Assembly (NCBI GenBank): GCA_949126835.1
Contig: OX421509.1
Span: 6,250,411 to 6,314,410, forward strand
Reading direction: 5' to 3'
From: Anisus vortex
Taxonomy: Eukaryota > Mollusca > Gastropoda > Planorbidae
DNA length: 64,000 nt
Part shown: positions 56,360 to 64,000 of the stretch, one piece after another
Numbering within the stretch: position 1 is the first letter of the stretch
Layout: each line of letters starts with the position of its first letter
Made by a program: the position numbers and the translations under genes
The notes under the pieces: model-generated
What the model saw: only the letters and a program-made list of their open reading frames with translations
Told to the model about the DNA's origin: nothing
Database searches by the model: none

Positions 56360-56800
56360 ATGATGAGTACTTCTGATTTATTGGTTCATTACAACCCACT
56401 TTTAAACTTCTGGTACACTTGTGACACCTCGCCGAAAGGAATCGGTGCGGTGCTAAGTCATAGGTATATCGATGGTACAGACCAACCCATAGCATTCGCA
56501 TCCCGTGGCTTGAATCAAGCTGAAATAAACGATTCACAAATTGACAGGCAGGCCCTGGCTTTGGTATTTAGGGTCACTAAATTCCATCAATATCTTTATG
56601 GCTGAACAGGAAATGATAGATTCATCCTCGTGACAGACAACAAGCCCTTGACCTACTTGTTTGGCCATGACTGCGCAATTCCGGCTATGGCGTCGGCACG
56701 GATACAAAGATGGGCATTAACACTTTCTGTCTATAATTACAACATTAAATACAAGCGAGGAGTTGATAATGCTAATGCAGATGCTTTGAGTTGACTTCCA
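56360..56800 (+). pseudogene. pol: RNase H of gypsy family G2 copy 2
   Basis: TCDTSPKGIGAVLSHR keeps the first Asp. The conserved REALAL is RQALAL, losing a catalytic Glu. LVFRVTKFHQYLYG is then stopped, and the DNKPLTYLF-like block follows in another frame. Confidence 0.78.
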
Positions 56801-57368
56801 CTCCTGGACCTACCAATGCCCCAAGAGATGCTTTTGGTTGTCAACATGGTCGACTCAGCTGCTCGTTAGTGAGTTCTCATGAGATACGGACCGAGACGCA
56901 ACGGGACGTGCTGTGATGATGCGGGATAGTATGACCAGTACGATGCTCTCGTGACTGTAGTGCTCACACGTTGAGTTCCCTACCTCACGTGGTTCGTTGG
57001 TCTAGAGGTCGATGGCAATGTTTTAGACCAGGCAGTTCTCCGTGACAACGCTCGATATTTTTATTTGCGTACTATCTATCAAGCAGAGTCAGTATCTTCT
57101 TCCCACAATCACTCCAATGACAAACGAATTAAGAAAACAGACTATCAGCTTTAAGTGAATAGACCGTACGTTTAATCCGTAATCAACATATAAATCATCA
57201 GACACATCAATCCAAATGACAACTGTATTCCGAAGGGTCTACGTATAGGTTAAATATCTAAAGAGTGAACATGAATTAGTAAGAAATGATAAGTACACAG
57301 AATGATATTAGCACAGTATCCAAGATAATCCGAATTCAATCACACGTCGTAGCTAAATATGGCTTTCC

Positions 57369-58354
57369 GAGTGTCTGTGTGAGACTGTGTGAGACTGTGT
57401 GTGTCTGTGTGAGACTGTGTGTGTCTGTGTGAGACAGTGTGTGTCTGTGTGAGACTGTATGTGTCTGTGTGAGACTGTATGTGTCTGTGTGAGACTGTGT
57501 GTGTCTGTGTGAGACTGTATATGTCTGTGTAAGACTGTGTGTGTCTGTGTGAGACTGTGTGTGTCTGTGTGAGACTGTGTGTGTCTGTGTGTGTCTGTGT
57601 GTGTCTGTGTGTGTCTGTGTGTGTCTGTGTGTGTCTGTGTGTGTCTGTGTGTGTCTGTGTGTGTCTGTGTGTGTCTGTGTGTGTCTGTGTGTGTCTGTGT
57701 GTGTCTGTGTGTGTCTGTGTGTGTCTGTGTGTGTCTGTGTGTGTCTGTGTGTGTCTGTGTGTGTCTGTGTGTGTCTGTGTGTGTCTGTGTGTGTCTGTGT
57801 GTGTCTGTGTGTGTCTGTGTGTGTCTGTGAGTGTCTGTGTGTGTCTGTGTGTGTCTGTGTGTGTCTGTGTGTGTCTGCGTGTGTCTGTGTGTGTCTGTGT
57901 GTGTCTGTGAGTGTCTGTGTGTGTCTGTGTGTGTCTGTGTGTGTCTGTGTGTGTCTGTGTGTGTCTGTGTGTGTCTGTGTGTGTCTGTGTGTGTCTGTGT
58001 GTGTCTGTGTGTGTCTGTGTGTGTCTGTGTGTGTCTGTGTGTGTCTGTGTGTGTCTGTGTGTGTCTGTGTGTGTCTGTGTGTGTCTGTGTGTGTCTGTGT
58101 GTGTCTGTGTGTGTCTGTGTGTGTCTGTGTGTGTCTGTGTGTGTCTGTGTGTGTCTGTGTGTGTCTGTGTGAGACTGTGTGTGTCTGTGTGTGTCTGTGT
58201 GTGTCTGTGTGTGTCTGTGTGTGTCTGTGTGTGTCTGTGTGTGTCTGTGTGTGTCTGTGTGTGTCTGTGTGTGTCTGTGTGTGTCTGTGTGTGTCTGTGT
58301 GTGTCTGTGTGTGTCTGTGTGTGTCTGTGTGTGTCTGTGTGTGTCTGTGTGAGA
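57369..58354. repeat. 10-bp tandem repeat array (GTGTCTGTGT)n
   Basis: About 1 kb of the unit GTGTCTGTGT. The first 200 bases alternate with 'gagactgtgt' to make a 20-bp unit, while 57590-58350 is almost perfect apart from single changes (for example near 57830 and 57878, and 'gagact' near 58171). It makes long open frames on both strands that are not genes. Confidence 0.97.
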
Positions 58355-58359
58355 CAGTA

Positions 58360-59010
58360 AAACTAAAGTCAAGTCTACACAATATATATGGCCGTCAAGG
58401 TCCGTCCTTTTTATGTCGTCATAGACCCCTGGTCCAATCAGTATACGCCCACTCGTTGACCAGACATCTGTCAAACCATAACTCAGGGGCGTGTCCAACT
58501 GACCACCTCTATTATGTCCCTTTGTCTTGTCTCCTATTCGGTTGGCATCTACAAACGCTCAGGTCACACCTCTTACCACATTTCCCCTATCTTTGTATAT
58601 TATCTCGTGTGCTTTACGCGAGTCTTTCGCCCCCAGACATACTTAATGGTTTATCTATAAGGTACCTCAACATTCTACCCCACCTAGACAAAGGAGCTTA
58701 ATAGGTCCATGCGAAAGGCGGTGAACTCAAAGGGCGGGTAACACTCTCTAAGATTAACAAAGGGCAAGATGCAGTTGATAGCTTTGGCGCGAGGTCCGTC
58801 TCGAACAAAGGAAAGACAGGGGGGCGGTATGCCCTGATCAGGCCCGTGTTGACACATGAGAAAACATGGGATAGTCCCAGTCTCGCCCCCGTGTAGGGAG
58901 GGAAAAGAGGAGGAACGGGTGAGAATTACGCCTTGCCTAACTATTTACATACAAATATTCATAGCATTAAATTATAAGTACTAAAATATCACGCTATAAT
59001 AAATGTCACT
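58360..59010. other. Unique part of the 2.1-kb insert
   Basis: No domain or known repeat recognised in either strand. Confidence 0.4.
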
Positions 59011-59018
59011 TCATGACA

Positions 59019-60364
59019 CTTGTTCTGTCAAAAGTGTTTCAATGGATCCGGTGGGGTTGGCCAGGCAAAGTTGATAAGTGTTATCATGCATTTTACATTA
59101 GAAAGGAGAAACTATAAATCATGGATGGCTGTCTCCAATGGGGGAAAAGGATTATTGTTCCTAGCAAATATCGCGAGTCAGTTTTGTGTCTGCTTCATGA
59201 TACTCACATAGGTATATCAAGTATGTAGGCTACGGCAGAAGTTACGTCTGGTGGCCAGGAACGGACCACGATATTGAGTCAGCAGTGAGAGAGTGTTCGT
59301 CATGGGACAAAAATCAAAATCTACCAGCGGTGGCAGAGCTCCACCTTTGGGAATGGCCAAATTCTCCCTTGGTCTAGGGTTCATATTGATCATGCCGGTC
59401 CTTTCATGGGTAGACTCTTTCTGATTGTAATTGATGCACATTCGAAATGGCTAGAAGTGATAAATGTTCCTAATACATCAACCCAGGCAACTATCATTGC
59501 ACTCATTCGAATATTTGCAACTCATGGTCTTCCTGTCACTCTAGTATCGGACAATGGTACCTCATTCACTAGTGATGATTTCCAAAGATTCTGCACAAGG
59601 CATGGAATTAAACACATCCGCTCAGCTCCACGACATCCATCCACCAATGGACTTGCAGAAGGGGCAGTTCAAATCTTCAAGTCTAGCATCAGGAAAATGG
59701 AAAATGACTATTCCGGGGGAAATGCGTGTTCAAATACAGAACAACACCCCAATGCACAACCCAAGAGACTCGATCACAGTTGCTGATGAACCGGTGCCTG
59801 CGTCCACCCATTTCAATGCTCCGGGCTGATTTGGAAAGTCGCATAGAGACAAAACAAGCGTTGCAGGCCAAATCGCATGATTAAGGTTGTAAGACACGCA
59901 CTTTCAAACCAGGTGATAAAGTTTATACTCATAGTGTTGGTTCTAGAGTCGAGTGGCTGCCGGGGACCGTATAGTCAGTGACCGGTACGCTCTTCAATGT
60001 CATCAAACTGACAGATGGAAGTACAGTTAAAGGACATGTGGACCATATTCGTAAAAGGTATGCGGACATTCCGGATCTACTTGATGTTACCAAAGAGGTT
60101 CCTAATAAATACACAACCAGTTCAATTTCAAGGGGCAATGTAGAGCCTGAGTTTCATACAGAAGTACCGGAGGGAATAGTAAACATTCCAGCAACGGAAG
60201 CTCCGCCAGTAAATCAGTCGTCCTCTCATGCAGCCCTGGTACCTAGGGTTTTGGATATACAGATATCATCACAGGGAAAGCATACGTCCCCTGTGCCCCC
60301 AGCAACTCGAACATCAGGTCGTATTAGGCGTGTTCCAGAACGATTTGGATCTTGGGCCACCTAG
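59019..60364 (+). pseudogene. pol: Integrase of gypsy family G2 copy 2
   Basis: A zinc-domain remnant (59060-59330, frameshifted) is followed by a readable core: HIDHAGPFMG, DAHSKWLEVINV, LVSDNGTSFTSDDFQRF and STNGLAEGAVQIF, so all three catalytic acidic positions are present. The frame breaks at about 59720. The C-terminal tail (59930-60364) includes GTLFNVIKLTDGSTVKGHVD and ends RVPERFGSWAT before the purine tract. Confidence 0.82.
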
Positions 60365-60382
60365 AAATTAAAGGGGGAGGAA

Positions 60383-60584
60383 TGTTGCAATCATTATGTC
60401 TATTTGTTGTGTTGTTTTCCACTGTGTGATTTGTGAGAGTGCTGCCCCTTTTGTTGTTGACCCATAATTCCCTAGTATCTTAGCGAATTGCTTGTTCTAC
60501 CGTTTTGAATGTACTAGTCTTCATTACAGAAAAAAGTCTGAGTACAATTATACACTACGTCTTTACGTTTCTCGATTTATTACA
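60383..60584 (+). repeat. 3' LTR, family G2 copy 2
   Basis: TGTTGCAATCATTATG to ATTTATTACA, followed by ATACC. Confidence 0.88.
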
Positions 60585-60589
60585 ATACC

Positions 60590-60900
60590 TTTATCAGTTG
60601 GCATTTTTCTGGGTGAAAACTGGGGTCCTATAGAGAAATTGACAAGGATCGGGATACCTGGAGGACTCTTGTTGGCAGCGTATGTCGCAGGTGGGGCGAA
60701 AGGCATAATAAAGTAAGTAAGCTGACATGGCTTGGTCAAGTGGTGCGCATAACAACATGCCAAAAAAACAATCTCCAAGGCACTGTAAGAAGGTGGACTT
60801 TGAAGAGCCCGCCAGCTGAATGCTTGTTCGACAAAATAAGGGTTTGGACATATTTGCAAATGGCTAAACAAGTGACAAGGGTCTGATGATGATGACAATT
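60590..60900 (+). mobile_element. Two LINE 3' fragments in tandem
   Basis: 60590-60715 reads DRDTWRTLVG and CRRWGERHN, an RTE-like end as at 40780-40985. From 60716 a different C-terminus reads KLTWLGQVV and then PAECLFDKIRVW, ending in 'gatgatgatgac'. Confidence 0.6.
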
Positions 60901-61138
60901 GCATTAAATGGTTGTATTTATATTTTGGAATTTAATGCTTGATGTATTAGCTATAGATCTATGCATATTTCTTCGTTTACTTATATCGCGCACCAAAAAT
61001 AATAAAATAAATGCTGAAATATGGCAATTATTTTTAAAAAGTAATATCCACAGCTCCTTAAACATTAATTAATATTTTCACGTTAATTACATACAAAGAT
61101 GCGACTAATCATTATTTATTGATGTATTAATATTCTAG
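60901..61138 (+). other. 3' end of intron 1, lectin gene B
   Basis: AT-rich, leading to the acceptor TATTCTAG at 61131-61138. Confidence 0.5.
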
Positions 61139-61321
61139 TTTTTGAATCTGAATCCACGATACAAACTTCAGAGTACTATAAACTTCCAAAACCCAACAAT
61201 ATAGTACATCAAGGTGCGACCTCTATAAAAGCCAGAAGTCTCATTCAATGTACCAGAACGTGTTTATCTCAAGAATGCAGTTGCTTTTCATTTGACCAAC
61301 AACTTCAGACATGTAATATTG
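61139..61321 (+). CDS. Lectin gene B, PAN/Apple-like exon
   Basis: Acceptor TATTCTAG, donor GTAAGT (61322), 183 bases, phase 1 at both ends (61 codons). Reads FESESTIQTSEYYKLPKP, ARSLIQCTRTCLSQECSC and FSFDQQLQTCNIG: five or more closely spaced cysteines in the spacing usual for PAN-type domains. Colinear with 26797-26970 of gene A, which has lost some of these cysteines. It should act outside the cell as a binding module next to the lectin domain. Confidence 0.78.
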
Positions 61322-62600
61322 GTAAGTTAATGTGTTATTTCAATAGGCTTTTTTTGTGTGGGATAGACTGGGTTTGGAAACTTCCCAAACGAACACTCGC
61401 CACCCAATCACTGGCTTATCTATCTGGTGGAAATGATGGCACAGATTTTGCCATAATTTTTTTCGGAGTTATGGCACAATATTCATCTATGAGGATGAGG
61501 TTAGAATTAATTAACTCTGTTCTTGTTGTTTTTTGTCGTGATTACCTCCCCTTGTAACTGGGTGGTCACATTCTTTTGGTGACCCTGGGTGACCCTTGTC
61601 CGTTTGGCATGAGCGATCAATGAAAGTTTTCGGACTATGTGGTTTGTAGTTATTTTTAGACTAGAGAGTAGAGTGTAGTGAGAGACGGTTAGGCTGTGTT
61701 TAACTACTACTTTTATTTTTCTTAAATTCTGTTATTATTGACTTGTATTGAGCATCGATGCATTGAGTTATGTCAAATGAAAGTTATGTTAATTGTTCCT
61801 GACGTTCCTTCTAAATTGCTCGGATGAAAGTTTGTATGCGTGTCATTAGAGGATAGTCCAAGATGTTTCGAGGGTACCAAGAAGTCATTTAAATAAACTG
61901 CCCACCCTAGACTTAAAAACTTAACAATACAGACAGCTTTTTTCACTTTTCCAGGATGCACACACCGGGAAAAAAACTACGTTTCAGTGAAATGGATGAG
62001 TCAGTTTTTTTTTAAACAAAATAGGTCCTTTCAGTGATAAAATTCAACACCCTCAGTATTATGTTTACAACAGTTACTCAAACACAGATGACGCATGTAG
62101 TATTCTCACGATGACTATAAATGTTTTCCCAAAGTCAGCAGATTTCCTGAAATACCACAAAGAATTAAGTTGAGTAATACTAACATGTTTGATATTTAGA
62201 ACAGTCACATAATCCAAAAAATAAAACCCACAAATGGCGTACGTTCGATGTCTGAAGTCGGAAAATCTGTGAAAATGTAGCCGAAGTCGTATTAGAAGAG
62301 TGGAAGCACTATTTAAAATAGAAATAGAAGTAAGATAACACAATTTGGTAAGGGTATATAATATACAGACTAGCTCATGGGACGGGACCTGTCAAATACG
62401 TCGTGAACGCCAATCAGGATTTTCAACTGAATGGGACGAGGTGTATTTCTCTATCGGAAAATTGTAAAACATGTTTCTCCAACTAGTTAACAACGAAACT
62501 GTCGACTTAAAAAAAATACGATAGATAATCTTGAATGCTAGACATTATATCTATTCAACTATGTATCTATCATATATAAAATATAATATAAATATATATA
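61322..62600 (+). other. Intron of lectin gene B
   Basis: No exon or repeat that I can support; the open frame at 61330-61557 begins with the donor and is intronic. Confidence 0.5.
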
Positions 62601-62608
62601 TATATATA

Positions 62609-62850
62609 TATCCCCTTTCCATGCCCGATTGCAACTAGGGAAGAAAGAGTACTTATATATATATATAAGTACTATTTCTTCCCGAGTTGCAATCGGGCAT
62701 GGAATGGGTTGCCTGAACAGACCAGGAAAACCAGTAACTTAACATCATTTAATACATTAATAAAGATGCAAGACTAGACTCGGACCACGGATGAGCGTAG
62801 GACGCAATAGTCTTCTTTATAGAAGGAGCGTCTGTAATGTATAAGATAAG
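62609..62850 (+). mobile_element. I-clade-like LINE 3' end with inverted 5' duplication
   Basis: The right part (62660-62850) is the ORF2 end (CNRAWNGLPEQ reading) and the tail GTATAAGATAAGATA. The left part (62617-62658) is the inverted copy of 62662-62703, giving a near-perfect palindrome around a TA run. Confidence 0.8.
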
Positions 62851-62869
62851 ATATCAAATCATATACATC

Positions 62870-63362
62870 CAAAATGTCCAGAACTGCGCTGCCAGACTAT
62901 TTTCAAAAAGAAGTAGTTAAATCATATCACTCCTCTGCCCCAATCTCTGCTCTGGCTACCCATCACAAACCGGATCTCCTACAAGCTGGCTTCTCTCTGC
63001 TACAAGTGAATGAATGACTCTGCCCCGGATTACATTCGCTCCTGTCTTGAGTTCTATACCCAATCCCACCCACATAGCTCGGCTTCTGACGCACTGACTC
63101 TCGCGAAGCTAGTGTCCGCTGGCCAACGCGCATTCTGATATGCGGGCCGGTCCGCCTGGAATCCCTTTCCACTACAGCTTCGCCAGAGCTCTAGCATCGA
63201 CACCTTTAGGAGGCGGCTGAAGACTCACCTATTCCAGTAGCGTTCATACATTTTCGTCTGTTCTTCGTGCTTGTACTCTGTCTGTAACAGTTGCAAACGC
63301 ATATAATTTTCCTCAACGAGATATGCGCTATATAAGCATTATTATTATTACTATTATTAGGC
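62870..63362 (+). pseudogene. CR1-like LINE, C-terminal ORF2 and 3' end
   Basis: Plus-strand blocks correspond to LHWLPI..RISYKLASLCYK, DSAPDYIRSCLEFY, SGQRAFYAGPSAWN and FRRRLKTHLFQ in shifting frames; ends 'gagatatgcgctatataagc' and (ATT)n. Confidence 0.78.
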
Positions 63363-63436
63363 ATACCAATCGTATATAATGTGTGTGTGTTCGCATGTTT
63401 AATCAATTAAGAAAAAAATACATATAATATTACTAT

Positions 63437-63715
63437 TGTAAGTAAAGTACCCGCCGGACCAATTTGATCCATAGCGCCGCTGAATAAGCGTTCACCAGTT
63501 TCTGTGACCACGGCATACTAGGTGATTGTGTGGCCAGCACTATGCACAGCCGACTTTACTTTACCCCAAGTAAGGTAAAGTACCCATCAGAGCTGGCTGG
63601 GTAGACTCAGGGACATCCTCCAGACCCGGGGAAAAATCCGAGATTTCACCAGGATTCGAACACAGGGCCTACGGTACGCCAGTCGAGCGCGCTGCCGCTC
63701 GGCTACGGTGCACAA
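63437..63715 (-). repeat. tRNA-derived SINE (family 1), full copy
   Basis: The minus strand has A-box-like GTAGCCGAGCGGCAGCGCG, a B box GTTCGAATCCTGG and the common tail. Lies just before the next lectin exon. Confidence 0.75.
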
Positions 63716-63767
63716 TACTATTATAGAGATATTATTATGTTATATTATTTTATACATTTCATTTCAG

Positions 63768-63932
63768 GCAACTGTATACTAACCAACACAAGTACCAACA
63801 CAAGTCAAGACATTTTTGTTTCTTGTCATCGAAGCGATGGTTTCCAGCTTATAACCAATGGTTCAATTACAGCAAATGTATGGCTGTCTAACGGATTTGG
63901 CTTCTATAATATTGCCAGACATGACTGTATAG
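63768..63932 (+). CDS. Lectin gene B, probable first-half C-type lectin exon
   Basis: Acceptor CATTTCAG, donor GTAATT (63933), 165 bases, phase 1 at both ends (55 codons). Reads NCILTNTSTNTSQDIF, CHRSDGFQLITNGSI, WLSNGFGFYNIARHDCIG. The GFQL strand and an ARHDC helix before a cysteine fit the start of a C-type lectin fold, and the phase fits a following exon like 35075-35248. Three N-linked glycosylation-type sequons (NTS, NTS, NGS). The gene continues beyond the window. Confidence 0.62.
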
Positions 63933-64000
63933 GTAATTGTTACGTCACCATACCTATTAAGTGGTTAAAGGTAATGTTAGTAAAAATAAAGATTCAGAAA

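Larger units (their letters stand above)
56912..59018. mobile_element. 2.1-kb insert containing a 10-bp repeat array
   Basis: By comparison with copy 1, foreign DNA lies between 'acgggac' and 'ttctgtcaaaag'. Its possible ends TGTGATGA and TCATGACA are imperfect inverted repeats, and the flanking CGTGC/CTTGT share only three of five bases. A solo LTR is one reading, a DNA transposon another. The left 220 bases match 29389-29616 inverted. Confidence 0.5.
54428..60584 (+). mobile_element. Ty3/gypsy element, family G2, copy 2 (rearranged)
   Basis: LTRs at 54428-54627 and 60383-60584, exact target duplication ATACC (54423-54427, 60585-60589). Primer site TGGCGACGAGG after the 5' LTR; purine tract AAAGGGGGAGGAA before the 3' LTR. 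Gag, protease and the start of reverse transcriptase are replaced by a minisatellite-bearing segment (54666-55666), and a 2.1-kb insert (about 56912-59018) separates RNase H from integrase. The whole lies in intron 1 of lectin gene B. Confidence 0.88.

Noticed and set aside
57336..58701. Very long open frames on both strands (348-381 codons) made of short repeated peptides
   Set aside because: They are the translation of the 10-bp tandem repeat in every frame; no start context, no domain, and they end where the array ends.

Overview
This is eukaryotic, AT-rich, intron-containing and transposon-dense DNA. The repeats and the recognisable host exons point to a mollusc, most likely a freshwater pulmonate snail of the Biomphalaria/Bulinus/Physella type. 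That is inferred from secreted PAN + C-type-lectin gene structure, I-clade LINEs, Gmr1-type and other gypsy elements and tRNA-derived SINEs; no marker gene proves it. Nothing looks bacterial, and no true tRNA, rRNA or CRISPR array was found.

Host genes. The only host coding sequence I can support is a plus-strand cluster of related secreted lectin genes built from phase-1 exons. Locus C shows only a signal-peptide exon (10342-10393). Locus A has a signal exon (25716-25767), a PAN/Apple-like exon (26797-26970), a central C-type lectin exon (35075-35248) and a terminal lectin exon with stop and poly(A) signal (36257-36399). A lone terminal lectin exon with an in-frame stop lies at 40520-40647 (pseudoexon). 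Locus B has a signal exon (52240-52306), a PAN exon (61139-61321) and a first-half lectin exon (63768-63932), and runs off the window. Introns are several kb long and packed with mobile elements.

Mobile elements, left to right. 1-2.3 kb: SINE and hAT pieces and a MITE. 2313-9006: a complete LTR retrotransposon (1208-bp LTRs, ATGTA target duplication, minus strand) whose integrase part precedes reverse transcriptase (Gmr1-type order), with most of the integrase core deleted. 10754-12286: a hAT element holding a nested 186-bp MITE. 12.9-14.5 kb: a 377-bp tandem array. 14.8-16.5 kb: a decayed piggyBac transposase. 17.1-22.4 kb: an old Gmr1-like gag/protease remnant cut by a 4.3-kb gypsy element with 203-bp LTRs. 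23.9-25.7 kb: a CR1-like LINE. 27.7-34.6 kb: a nest of hAT elements, MITEs and a split I-clade LINE inside lectin gene A. 38.7-43.6 kb: LINE and SINE pieces, a GC-rich block, a MITE and a minisatellite. 44163-50749: an LTR element keeping one 736-codon Gag-protease-integrase-remnant frame, ending in an inverted LTR. 54428-60584: a second copy of the 203-bp-LTR gypsy family (TSD ATACC), invaded by a 19-bp minisatellite and by a 2.1-kb insert with about 1 kb of a 10-bp repeat. 62.6-63.7 kb: LINE and SINE fragments.

The host exons share phase and order (signal, PAN, lectin half 1, lectin half 2, lectin end), so tandem duplication followed by transposon-driven exon loss is the simplest history. 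All functional statements rest on motif reading by eye, not on searches.
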